From an uncultured Bacteroidales bacterium (lineage in GTDB: Bacteria > Bacteroidota > Bacteroidia > Bacteroidales > P3): 64,000 bases of DNA. A program made the position numbers and the translations under genes. Position 1 is the stretch's first letter, and the number at the start of each line of letters is the position of its first letter. The notes below the pieces were generated by a model. The model was not told the origin of the DNA. It made no database searches and saw nothing but the letters and a program-made list of their open reading frames with translations. The DNA is taken from assembly GCA_900315935.1 (NCBI GenBank), contig ONBB01000002.1, positions 62,001-126,000 of the forward strand, in the 5' to 3' direction. Below, one piece after another: positions 27,728 through 35,548 of the stretch.

Positions 27728-28695
27728 AGCACCTGCTGGTCATACGCCTGTCTGCCCTGGGCGACGTGGCCATCCTCGTCCCGGTGTTGCGTGCCGCAGC
27801 CGCAGCCAACCCCGACGTGCAGTTCACGGTGGCCGCTCCTCCCCTGCTCGAACCCCTATTCGAGGCTATGCCCAACGTGGCCTTCCTCGGCGTGAAAAAG
27901 AAGCAGAGCGCAGTGGCCATCTATCGCCAACTGAAGAGTGTCGGTGCCGACGCCATCGCCGACCTGCACCAAATCAACCGCGTAGGGCGCGCCCTGGCGC
28001 TGCTACGCCTGGACGCACTGCTGCACCTGCATCCCCTGAAAGTGCGCCGCATCCACAAGGGACGTCTCTCGCGATGGCTCATGCTGCGCCACTGGCGCAC
28101 CACACCCCGCCGCCCGCAATGGCAGCGTTACGCCGATGTATTTAGAAAACTGGGTATTCTCAACACCACCCCCATCCCAACCCCTGAACGCCGAACCCCA
28201 AACACCGACCTCCCCATCGGCATCGCCCCCTTCGCGCAGCACGAGGGCAAGATATGGCCATGGGAGAATACCGCCAAACTGGCCCTGATGCTTGCCGAAA
28301 GTGGACGCCAGGTGCTGCTGTTCGGCAGCAAGGAGGAAGCACAGCAGTTGGAAAGCCTGGCCGCACAGCACAAGAACATAGTGTCGCTGGCGGGCCGGCA
28401 CACTTTCCGCGAGGAGCTCGACATCATACGCTCGCTTTCCGTCATGGTCTCCATGGACAGCGCCAACATGCACTTCGCCAGCGTATTGGGAACACCGGTA
28501 ATAAGCATCTGGGGAGCCACGCATCCCGACTTCGGTTTCTATGGCTATGGACAAGACCGCGCCAACGCCCTCTGCGCCGACCTCAAGTGCCAGCCCTGCT
28601 CCGCTTTTGGACAGAAGCGCTGCCGCTATGGCGACTACCGCTGCCTGCGGGCAATAACACCCCAACAGGTGGTGGAGAAACTGCTACGCCCCTGA
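27724..28695 (+). CDS. Glycosyltransferase family 9 (heptosyltransferase-like)
   Basis: About 324 residues from a GTG start overlapping the DUF4254 stop. The N-terminus (HLLVIRLSALGDVA) is the classic GT9 start, and SMDSANMHFASVLGTPVISIWGATHPDFGFYGY near residue 245 is the sugar-nucleotide site. GT9 enzymes add heptose or a related sugar to the lipopolysaccharide core at the inner face of the membrane. A Pro/Thr-rich stretch at about residues 144-163 (TPIPTPERRTPN) is coded by a diverged period-7 array (28179-28213) and is longer than expected for the linker between the two Rossmann domains. The C-terminus has a Cys-rich CQPCSAFGQKRC segment. Confidence 0.85.
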   Translation: MKHLLVIRLSALGDVAILVPVLRAAAAANPDVQFTVAAPPLLEPLFEAMPNVAFLGVKKKQSAVAIYRQLKSVGADAIADLHQINRVGRALALLRLDALLHLHPLKVRRIHKGRLSRWLMLRHWRTTPRRPQWQRYADVFRKLGILNTTPIPTPERRTPNTDLPIGIAPFAQHEGKIWPWENTAKLALMLAESGRQVLLFGSKEEAQQLESLAAQHKNIVSLAGRHTFREELDIIRSLSVMVSMDSANMHFASVLGTPVISIWGATHPDFGFYGYGQDRANALCADLKCQPCSAFGQKRCRYGDYRCLRAITPQQVVEKLLRP

Positions 28696-28699
28696 CCCG

Positions 28700-29869
28700 C
28701 TATGCCCCTTTACGGCTCACCAACAGCCGTCCCAGCGGCAGGGCAAGGATGATGATAATAAGCAGCACCGCGGGAGCCAATCCGCACACGACCACCCACA
28801 CAGCGGCCGCGACGAAGCATGCCAGCTGCAGCCACAACGCCCAGCGCGGGCTACGTTCCATGCGGATGGCAACCAGTATGAGCAGCGGCGACGCCCAAAG
28901 GATGTTGAGGTTCCACTTGGTGCAATAGTGGTCGGTGCCGAACCACATGAAGCATAGGAAGAGCCCTATCAAACCTGCCACCACAAAGAGCACACGGTTG
29001 ACAATGCGGAGCGCCGTGCCGACACCCTGCGACCTACGGCTGACGGCAGTCAGTAGCGACAATACGGCAAGCAGCATGCCGAAGGCGGCCTCCGGCGGGA
29101 AGCTGCGGCCAATGGGGGCGCGGCTGTCAGCCAGCAGCAGCTGTGGCTCATCCACCAAGCCGTGGCCTGCCCAGATGCCGGACACACCGGTCGCGGCGTA
29201 CTCGGCCATCAGCTCCATCGGCAGGAACATACGCTCGGGAGCCGTGCAGCGGTGGTCGGCAGGCAGGCCGAAAAGGAGGTCGATGCCGAGGCGCCACCAC
29301 TCGAGGGTGTCCCTCAAGTTGTCGGCCACCAGACGGCGATAGCTGCGCATGGGCGCCTGGCGCTGGAGCAGGGTGTCCATGGCCCAGGCGCTGTATATCA
29401 CATCGCGGGGACGGGTGGCGCAGTTGTCGCGGAAGAAATCATACTTGTAATAGCGGTACTCGGGCAGCAGATTGGTCTCCAAGAGGATGTAGAGGTTCTG
29501 CAGCTGGCCGTACTCGAAACAGAGCGGCTGCTCCCATACGGCACGCCCCTCGAACCGGTATTCCTCAATAAAACGCTCGAAGGAGGTGCGGGCCAGCTTG
29601 TAATCCAACTGGCCGCGCATGAACTTCCAGTAGAAGTTGGGGGTGTTGAAGTCGAAGGTGCCGTAGTTGTAGACGTAGTCGATGCCTAGTTCGGGGTCGG
29701 TGATGCGGATGGCGGTGTGGCCGAAGGTGGTGTAGAAATCGTTGCCCGGCCCGCAGGTGAGGACGCTGGCCGTGGCGGAGACGGAGAGTTCCTGCTGCGC
29801 CGCGGCGGCAGGGCTGAAGGCATACATAAAGAAGCCGACAATCAGGCAGGCAAAGGCTCGTGTGCGCAT
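28700..29869 (-). CDS. lnb: DUF4105 / Lnb-type lipoprotein N-acyltransferase
   Basis: A 389-residue protein with a signal peptide, a periplasmic DUF4105 domain (about 25-250) and five membrane helices at the C-terminus. The domain shows FGHTAIR (His) and FFRDNCATRPRD (Cys), the residues expected for a papain-like thiol acyltransferase. The family was identified in Bacteroides as the lipoprotein N-acyltransferase Lnb, which replaces Lnt. That fits a bacterium with many lipoproteins. It faces the GT9 gene tail to tail with a 4-base gap. Confidence 0.8.
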   Translation of the reverse strand: MRTRAFACLIVGFFMYAFSPAAAAQQELSVSATASVLTCGPGNDFYTTFGHTAIRITDPELGIDYVYNYGTFDFNTPNFYWKFMRGQLDYKLARTSFERFIEEYRFEGRAVWEQPLCFEYGQLQNLYILLETNLLPEYRYYKYDFFRDNCATRPRDVIYSAWAMDTLLQRQAPMRSYRRLVADNLRDTLEWWRLGIDLLFGLPADHRCTAPERMFLPMELMAEYAATGVSGIWAGHGLVDEPQLLLADSRAPIGRSFPPEAAFGMLLAVLSLLTAVSRRSQGVGTALRIVNRVLFVVAGLIGLFLCFMWFGTDHYCTKWNLNILWASPLLILVAIRMERSPRWALWLQLACFVAAAVWVVVCGLAPAVLLIIIILALPLGRLLVSRKGA

Positions 29870-29887
29870 GTTACGTGAATTCAGGTT

Positions 29888-30976
29888 TTAGTTTCCCGTG
29901 CCGAGGTGCTCGTTTTCGGAGGTGGGCAGGTGCTGGTGGTCGGTGCGCAGCGCCATGTGGGCGCGGTCGGAGTCGATGCGGTTGTGGACCGTAACCTGCG
30001 GGAACGGTATCTCGACGCCGGCGTTGTTGAAGGCGATGTAGATGTCCTCGCGGATGGACTTCCATACGGTCCAGTAGTCCTCCACGGTGGTCCAGAGCCA
30101 GAGCGTGAGGTCGACCGACGAGGAGTTGAGTTCGCTGACGGCGATGACGGGTTCCTTGTAGTCCCACTTGATGAGCGGCTCGGCCTTGACCACCTCCCAC
30201 AGCACGGCCTTGGCCTTGGCCAGGTCGGTGCCATAGGCCACCGAGGCCACGATGTCGAGGCGTATCTGCGGCTCCTTGGTGTGGTTGATGAGGCTCTTGG
30301 TGGCCAGCTCGCTGTTGGGGATGATGACCGTGCGGCCGTTGAAGGGGCGCATGATGGTGTGGAAGATGCGGATCTCCTTGATATAGCCTTTATATTCGCC
30401 GCACTCGATGTAGTCGTCCACCTTGAACGGCTTCATCAGCAGGATGATGACGCCGCCGGCGAAGTTTTGTAACGTGCCCTGCAGCGCCATGCCTATGGCC
30501 AGGCCCATGGCACCCAGCAGGGCGATGAACGAGGTGGCCTTGATGCCGATGACGTCCATGGCCATTATGATGACCATCGCCTTGAAGAGCACATCGATCA
30601 GCGAACCGAGGAAGGTGGTGAGCGAGGGCTCGGCGTTCTTTTTCTCAAGCGCCTTGATGATGAGGCGTTTGAGCATCTTGACCAAACGCATGCCGAGCCA
30701 CAATATGACGATGGCGATAAGCAGTTTGGGCAGGAAGGCCACGGTGAGCTCCATCAGTTCGTGGAGGGCGTCGCGGATGAAGGTGTTCTCGCCGGTAACC
30801 ACCGCCTTGAGGTCGGAGGCGGACATATTCTTGAGGCTGTCGCCCAGGGCGCGGGTGATGCTGTCGGTGGCCTGCAGGTCTGCGGGCACGGGCGCCGCCG
30901 CCACGGGGTCGTTGGCAGCCGCTGCGGCTATGAGGGCGGGGGCTTTCTCGTCTAGAAGTATCATATTGCAATTCAT
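29888..30976 (-). CDS. MscS-type mechanosensitive channel
   Basis: About 362 residues from the ATG at 30976 (a longer reading to 31078 begins in Cys-rich, unlikely sequence). A signal-like or amphipathic N-terminus is followed by three membrane segments. The pore helix GAMGLAIGMALQGTLQNFAGGVIILLMKPF is the MscS TM3 with its Gly/Ala pattern. The beta domain (VDDYIECGEYKGYI) and a C-terminal alpha/beta domain follow. It releases solutes under hypo-osmotic stress. An upstream conserved element (copy C, 31090-31185) points at it. Confidence 0.9.
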   Translation of the reverse strand: MNCNMILLDEKAPALIAAAAANDPVAAAPVPADLQATDSITRALGDSLKNMSASDLKAVVTGENTFIRDALHELMELTVAFLPKLLIAIVILWLGMRLVKMLKRLIIKALEKKNAEPSLTTFLGSLIDVLFKAMVIIMAMDVIGIKATSFIALLGAMGLAIGMALQGTLQNFAGGVIILLMKPFKVDDYIECGEYKGYIKEIRIFHTIMRPFNGRTVIIPNSELATKSLINHTKEPQIRLDIVASVAYGTDLAKAKAVLWEVVKAEPLIKWDYKEPVIAVSELNSSSVDLTLWLWTTVEDYWTVWKSIREDIYIAFNNAGVEIPFPQVTVHNRIDSDRAHMALRTDHQHLPTSENEHLGTGN

Positions 30977-31089
30977 GTTTGCTCCACAAAACGCGCGGAC
31001 GCCCGTTTTAGTATGTGCACAAACAAAAAAACATACGCCCCGGAACCGCTCGGTTCCGCATGCATTTTTTTCGAACAAAAACTGAAAAA

Positions 31090-31185
31090 CGGGCGAAAAT
31101 CAGCCGTATGCAACAAGCTGGTTGACAGTACGCTATAAGCTATAGGTTTTGCTCCTCTTTTTACTCTCTTAGGCATCCCTTGGGC
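31090..31185 (-). repeat. Conserved upstream element, copy C
   Basis: Read on the minus strand: GAGAGTAAAAAGAGGAGC, AAAACCTATAGCTTA and, 20 bases after CCTATA, CAGCTTGTTGCATAC. Order and spacing match copies A (1441) and B (10331). It points toward the MscS gene. Confidence 0.5.
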
Positions 31186-31196
31186 AATAAAAAAAC

Positions 31197-31215
31197 ACCC
31201 CCTGCGTTAGGGGGT
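31197..31215 (-). terminator. Minus-strand hairpin terminator in front of the AlkZ-related gene
   Basis: ACCCCCT and AGGGGGT pair round the loop GCGTT. On the minus strand the stem is followed by a run of T (TGTTTTTTTATT), the form of an intrinsic terminator. It would stop minus-strand transcripts coming from the transposase-like gene before they reach mscS. The right arm also lies 4 bases before the ATG at 31219. Confidence 0.65.
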
Positions 31216-31218
31216 ATT

Positions 31219-31884
31219 ATGAAGATTGAGATACATGATTGCTCGGAGCTGATGGACGCCGTGGAGCGCCTGGGGCTGCTGCCGCTGCTGGCGGGCTCGG
31301 TGCCGGGTTACTCGGCCGACGAGCTGGTGGCACCCGACTGCCGCTACCGCCTGCTCGACGACGGCAGCTGGGACTGGCCGCTGTGGGACTGGAAGGGGCC
31401 GGCCGTTACTGAGGGGCGCTTCGCCTACGGCAAGTTCTTCGGCGGCAAGGCCGGGTTTGTCTCCATGGAGTGGTGGCCCGACCTCTGCAACTACCGACGC
31501 AGCCGCCATCCACTGCCCGACGAGGAGAGTATCGAGGGCATCATATTGGAAATCCTACAGACCAACGGTAGCATGATAACCAGGGAGTTGCGCGCCGCCT
31601 GCGGCTTCGACGGGGCGAAGATGCGCAGCCGTTTCGACGGCTACATCACGCGCCTTCAATCGGCCTGCCGCGTGGTGACGGAGGACTTCGTCTACCCTAC
31701 CGACCGCCACGGCAACCGCTACGGCTGGGGCTGGGCCCTGCTCACCACACCCGAGCAACGCTTCGGCCGCGACGCCTGCCGCTGCGACCGCACGCCCGAA
31801 GAGAGCTACGCCCGCCTGCTGGCCCACCTACGCTCCCTGCTGCCCGAGGCATCCGACAAGCAACTCGGCAAGCTGCTGGGCTGA
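31219..31884 (+). CDS. AlkZ-related protein
   Basis: About 221 residues. The ATG at 31219 is preferred because the reading from 31180 runs through a terminator hairpin. The pattern matches the AlkZ-related (YcaQ-like) proteins: LPLLAGSVPGYSADEL, WDWPLWDWK, KFFGGKAGFVSMEWWPDL, and later a winged-helix-like segment (GSMITRELRAACGF) and GWGWALLTTPEQRFG. The AlkZ family opens DNA interstrand crosslinks as a glycosylase, but the activity of this short relative is not established. It is flanked by minus-strand genes. Confidence 0.65.
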   Translation: MKIEIHDCSELMDAVERLGLLPLLAGSVPGYSADELVAPDCRYRLLDDGSWDWPLWDWKGPAVTEGRFAYGKFFGGKAGFVSMEWWPDLCNYRRSRHPLPDEESIEGIILEILQTNGSMITRELRAACGFDGAKMRSRFDGYITRLQSACRVVTEDFVYPTDRHGNRYGWGWALLTTPEQRFGRDACRCDRTPEESYARLLAHLRSLLPEASDKQLGKLLG

Positions 31885-31888
31885 CGGC

Positions 31889-33304
31889 TCATCGGGACAA
31901 CCGGCGTGCCATTTCGTTGAGGGCCACGAAGCGGTAGCGCGAGGCCGTCGTCGGGATGGGCTCATAGGCGCGACGGCGGGCCTCCGCCTTTCTGCGCAGC
32001 GTCTCCTCCACCGCGGCCTGTATGGCGGCATCGTGGAACGCCTGTTCCGTGGGCTCCAATAGCAGCAGCTGCCCCTTCGAACAAGCCTCGAAATAGACGC
32101 CGCCGGGTTTGTAGAAATGCTCATGCCGGGAGCCCTCCGCGGGGAAGCCGTCGTTGAGCAGCACCACCAGCGGATAGCCCTGCTCGCGCAAAGTGCGGGC
32201 GATGAGCTTCTCGCCTTTGCTGATGGCGGCGGTATAGGTGATGGCTCCGTTGTGCGCCGCCGCCAGCACCTGCTGCAGCCGCTCCTGTATCTGCCCGTCG
32301 GTGGCGCTGCGCGACATCTCCACCATCTGCCGGTCGGGCCATTCGAGGAGGAAATGGTTGCCCAGCGAGGTGAACTGCAGGCCGCCGACGTCGGTCCTGC
32401 GATGCAGCCGGAAAAGGTCGGGGTTGTGTCTTTTGAGCCAGAGGCGGCGCGGGTTGTCCTTGACATAGTCTATCATCCGGCGCAACTGCCCGGGCGCATG
32501 GAGGATACGCTCGTGGTAGTAGGCCGGGTCCTGTTGCCAGATGCTCCCCCTGGCCGCAAAAATGCGGCCAAACTGCACAAGAGCCTCCGCCTCTCCCCCA
32601 TGCGCCCCGCCGTCCATGCCCCCATGCACCCCAGCCCCTGCGCCTTCTCCGCGCCCTCCAGCCCCAAAGCCCCCGTGCACCCCGCTCCCCGCTTCTCCTC
32701 CGCGCCCCCCAGGCCCCGCGCCTTCTCCGTGCACCTCGGCCCCAAAGCCTCCGTGCACCCCGGCGGCGTTCTCGCCGCCGCCAATCCAACCGCCGCCCAA
32801 GCCCCCGTACACCCCAGGCCCCGCGCCTTCTCCGTGCACCCCGCCTTCCAATCCTCCGCGCCCCCCGGCCCCAAAGCCTCCGTGCACCCCGGCGGCGTTC
32901 TCGCCGCCGCCAAGGAACTCCCGCCTATAAACCATAGTGCACCCGCTCTTAAAGCCCCGCACCACCGCCCCGATGCTCCGGGGCAGCGGCTCCAGCACCT
33001 GGATCACCAGGTGCACATGGTCGGGCATCACCTTCTGCGCCAGCACCTTCAGCGCGAACCCCTTCCCTGCATAGAACTGCGCCAGCCCACTCAGCATCCT
33101 GTACACGCGGTAGCCGAAGGGGTTCAGCCTGACGAATGCCGTCTCGGCACTGTCGCCCGCCAGCGTCCCGAACAGAGGGTAACGCCCCTCCACCACAAGG
33201 GTGAAGTGGTAGATGGCGCGGCCGCGGTAGTCCCATCCGTTCTCGCGGTGGTGCCGCGTGGGGTCGACTGGCCGCCATTTCCTTTTATCATTTTCCGAAG
33301 CCAT
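31889..33304 (-). CDS. REP-associated/IS200-like (Y1) transposase-type protein with Gly-rich insert
   Basis: A 471-residue protein. The N-terminal half has the Y1 transposase fold, with the HUH motif PDHVHLVI (94-101), and the later IWQQDPAYYHERIL carrying the probable catalytic Tyr. Between these, residues about 132-240 form an insert of Gly-rich repeats (GGGENAAGVHGGFGA twice). The C-terminal domain (about 300-471) has a DprA/Rossmann-like look (AAISKGEKLIARTLREQG...) found fused to such proteins in Bacteroidales. No inverted ends flank the gene, so it is a domesticated, REP-associated type (RAYT) rather than an insertion sequence. Own promoter at 33326. Confidence 0.75.
   Translation of the reverse strand: MASENDKRKWRPVDPTRHHRENGWDYRGRAIYHFTLVVEGRYPLFGTLAGDSAETAFVRLNPFGYRVYRMLSGLAQFYAGKGFALKVLAQKVMPDHVHLVIQVLEPLPRSIGAVVRGFKSGCTMVYRREFLGGGENAAGVHGGFGAGGRGGLEGGVHGEGAGPGVYGGLGGGWIGGGENAAGVHGGFGAEVHGEGAGPGGRGGEAGSGVHGGFGAGGRGEGAGAGVHGGMDGGAHGGEAEALVQFGRIFAARGSIWQQDPAYYHERILHAPGQLRRMIDYVKDNPRRLWLKRHNPDLFRLHRRTDVGGLQFTSLGNHFLLEWPDRQMVEMSRSATDGQIQERLQQVLAAAHNGAITYTAAISKGEKLIARTLREQGYPLVVLLNDGFPAEGSRHEHFYKPGGVYFEACSKGQLLLLEPTEQAFHDAAIQAAVEETLRRKAEARRRAYEPIPTTASRYRFVALNEMARRLSR
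32560..32930 (-). repeat. Imperfect GC-rich tandem repeats in the transposase-like gene
   Basis: A low-complexity block with two long near-identical segments (around 32748-32783 and 32877-32912) and many shorter GCACCCC-type repeats. It codes for the Gly/His/Ala-rich insert. All six frames stay largely open here. Confidence 0.85.
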
Positions 33305-33325
33305 ACATCACATATTTTCCGACTG

Positions 33326-33356
33326 CAAAGATACACTTTTCTTACAAGCTGGCAAA
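33326..33356 (-). promoter_or_regulatory. Promoter of the transposase-like gene
   Basis: Minus strand TTTG (33353-33356), 19 bases, TATCTTTG (33326-33333): a perfect match to the Bacteroidota promoter, 22 bases before the start codon. Confidence 0.8.
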
Positions 33357-33363
33357 GAAAAAT

Positions 33364-33394
33364 TTTGCCGTATGGATTTTTCTTCGTAATTTTG
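33364..33394 (+). promoter_or_regulatory. Promoter of the methyltransferase-helicase operon
   Basis: TTTG (33364-33367), 19 bases, TAATTTTG (33387-33394). Both boxes and spacing match the consensus. The next gene starts at 33684, so the message would have a leader of about 280 bases. Confidence 0.75.
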
Positions 33395-33683
33395 CACTCG
33401 CTTTCGAGAGAGAAAGCAATAAACAAGAAAAGCATTGCGATATTGTCCTTTGATAGGAATTCGCCAAATTTCACGAGGAGGGATTGAGCATTTATGCTTT
33501 CGCTTGATTGCATATGCTAAACCTGTAGCATATCGTCAGGCGTGAGATATGTTCCACGAGACCCCGTTTCCTCAAAGGTGTTTGGCGATACCTCTATCAA
33601 GACGGACATGAGCACATAACCTCATGCCTTTTCTATTTTTATGATTAACACTCCGTTGGAGGGTCGGACATAATAACAGATGA
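33395..33683 (+). promoter_or_regulatory. Long structured leader of the operon
   Basis: Non-coding stretch of about 290 bases. It holds a perfect 8-bp stem (ATATGCTA 33512-33519 with TAGCATAT 33526-33533), a second small stem (CATGAG/CTCATG) further on, and a possible eight-codon peptide starting at 33494 that ends within the first stem. No known riboswitch was recognised. It may be an attenuator or hold a small RNA. Confidence 0.4.
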
Positions 33684-34490
33684 ATGGAAACATATGTCAC
33701 ATTGCCCAAGTGGCTTGATGATTATATCTTCGGAGAACTGGGAGCCAAATACTGCCGGTCTAATGCTGATATGACTGTCATAGATTGGGACAAGAGCGAT
33801 GTTCTCAATTATCTTGGCACATATTTCCCGCGGAGTTATGCTGAGGCAAGCTGCATAATGGGCGATTATCTTTATGGAAGCAAATCAACTCTTTTGGAGA
33901 AAGAATGTTTGTCCTTTTTGGATTTTGGATGTGGAACTGGCGGCGAAATAGTGGGATTAATCTCACAATTAAAGAAATATAACGAAAAACTTAAAAGCGT
34001 TTCTGTATACGCCTTGGATGGAAATTTCCACGCGCTCAGATTGTGTGAGGCTGTGCTGAAGAAGTTCTCGGAACAGAGTAGTATTAACGTAAAAGTAAAG
34101 CCAATTCCGGTAGTAGTACAAGATTTATATGATATGTCTGTGATTGACAATGTTCTTACTACTGATTTCGATATGGTTATTTCATTCAAGGCTATCTGCG
34201 AATTTGTCACCAAGGAGCGATTTGAGAAAGACAATGCCTACGGGCAGGTTGTCAAGACATTGATGCCAAAACTAAAGCAAGACGGCATATTGTTGTTGGT
34301 GGATGTTACAAGCTACAATGATGTTTCAAACGAGTGGTTGCCTCGCATGATGGATGCAGGTATTCATGCCGTCCCTTGCCGTTTGATTCATCAAAATGAA
34401 GGATATAGTCAACCTATTCATATAACACATAGCCATAAGCTTAACGATGTCAGCAAAGTGGCTTGGAAAATGATAACCCCTAAAAACTAA
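33684..34490 (+). CDS. Class I SAM-dependent methyltransferase
   Basis: A 268-residue cytosolic protein. FLDFGCGTGGE (78-88) is motif I for S-adenosylmethionine; VYALDGNFHALRLCE is the motif II region. The target cannot be read: no NPPY or PCQ motif of adenine or C5-cytosine DNA methyltransferases is seen, so DNA modification is not supported. It is the first gene of an AT-rich operon; the helicase gene follows after 6 bases. Codon use is unlike the GC-rich flanks, which suggests transfer. Confidence 0.75.
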   Translation: METYVTLPKWLDDYIFGELGAKYCRSNADMTVIDWDKSDVLNYLGTYFPRSYAEASCIMGDYLYGSKSTLLEKECLSFLDFGCGTGGEIVGLISQLKKYNEKLKSVSVYALDGNFHALRLCEAVLKKFSEQSSINVKVKPIPVVVQDLYDMSVIDNVLTTDFDMVISFKAICEFVTKERFEKDNAYGQVVKTLMPKLKQDGILLLVDVTSYNDVSNEWLPRMMDAGIHAVPCRLIHQNEGYSQPIHITHSHKLNDVSKVAWKMITPKN

Positions 34491-34496
34491 AATAAT

Positions 34497-35540
34497 ATGT
34501 CCAAGAAAGATTGGATGGTAAAGGAATCGGATTTGGATGATGATCAGTTGCATGTATTCAATGCAATTTTAGATAAATCATGTATTGTAACAGGATGTGC
34601 TGGTAGTGGGAAATCGGTGTTAGCACTCATCAAAGCACAACGTATCCAAAAGGAGAAAGGTAACAATTACCAAATTATCGTGTATACGAAAACATTATGT
34701 AGGTATATGAGTTCGGGAAGAGAATTATTAGGATTAAACAACAATTTTATCTATTATTGGTGGTGGAAAAACCGACTGGATATGCCGTCTGCAGATTATA
34801 CAATCGTGGATGAGATACAAGATTTTACTAACGACGAAATAAAAGAGTTCATCGATTCAACAAATAAGCATTTCTTTTTCTTTGGAGATTCTGCTCAGTC
34901 AATATATAAAGATTTTAAAGATACGATGCGAGTGGAGGATATCTTATATGCATTTCCACACAAAAGAGAAACAACAAAGACATTTGAGTTATATAGAAAT
35001 TACAGGCTGCCTCTTGCCGTGGCTAAAATTTCGCAGTATATTGGAGCAAACCTTCCTCCATTTGTACCTTCAATTTACCAGAGTAAGGAACCCCAGCTGC
35101 CCTATTTGTTGCAATACAGTAATGAAGACAAACAAATAGAAGCAATTGTAAGAATAATAAAAGACAGGAATTTTACAGATGTGGGAATCTTTATGCCGGA
35201 TGGTGAATCAGTAGAACGGCTTGCAAAACTATTTGAACAAAACAATATAAATGTAGAGAAAAGATACAATAATAACAGTGGGTCTATAGATACACTAAAT
35301 TTCAATACTACACTACCTAAACTAATGACATATCATAGTGCTAAGGGTTTGCAATTTGAGACTGTTTTTGTGCCCATGCTTCCTCCTGTGATTCAACATC
35401 GTTCAGCACTATATGTAGCGATGACACGAACCTATCATTATCTTTATTTGATGTATAGTGGCAGTATGCCAGATCTATTTGCTAATGCTCCAAGGGAGGA
35501 TTATCTCACATCAACAGATATTATTGTCGAAGAAAAATAA
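34497..35540 (+). CDS. Compact UvrD/Rep-like (SF1) helicase
   Basis: A 347-residue SF1 ATPase: Walker A GCAGSGKS (33-40), Walker B VDEIQDF (about 98-104), motif III GDSAQSIY, motif IV-like YRNYRLP, motif V TYHSAKGLQFETVFVP and motif VI YVAMTR. It has all core motifs but lacks the 1B/2B inserts of UvrD, being about half its size. Such small helicases are common in defence and mobile cassettes. It is 6 bases after the methyltransferase gene and 8 before the 687-residue gene, so the products probably act together. Confidence 0.85.
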   Translation: MSKKDWMVKESDLDDDQLHVFNAILDKSCIVTGCAGSGKSVLALIKAQRIQKEKGNNYQIIVYTKTLCRYMSSGRELLGLNNNFIYYWWWKNRLDMPSADYTIVDEIQDFTNDEIKEFIDSTNKHFFFFGDSAQSIYKDFKDTMRVEDILYAFPHKRETTKTFELYRNYRLPLAVAKISQYIGANLPPFVPSIYQSKEPQLPYLLQYSNEDKQIEAIVRIIKDRNFTDVGIFMPDGESVERLAKLFEQNNINVEKRYNNNSGSIDTLNFNTTLPKLMTYHSAKGLQFETVFVPMLPPVIQHRSALYVAMTRTYHYLYLMYSGSMPDLFANAPREDYLTSTDIIVEEK

Positions 35541-35548
35541 GCTCCGCC

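Noticed and set aside
30977-31078. Longer N-terminus for the MscS channel
   Set aside because: Cys-rich, non-family sequence overlapping intergenic AT-rich DNA; the ATG at 30976 gives a normal protein.
32541-32930. Pro-rich plus-strand protein opposite the transposase-like gene
   Set aside because: It is the reverse reading of the Gly-rich repeat block; all frames are open there because of the low complexity.
31889-33304. Complete IS200/IS605 insertion sequence
   Set aside because: No flanking subterminal palindromes or TnpB gene were found, and the protein carries a large extra C-terminal domain.
33684-34490. DNA adenine or cytosine methyltransferase of a restriction system
   Set aside because: Only a general class I SAM fold is visible; no NPPY, DPPY or PCQ motif and no restriction enzyme gene beside it.
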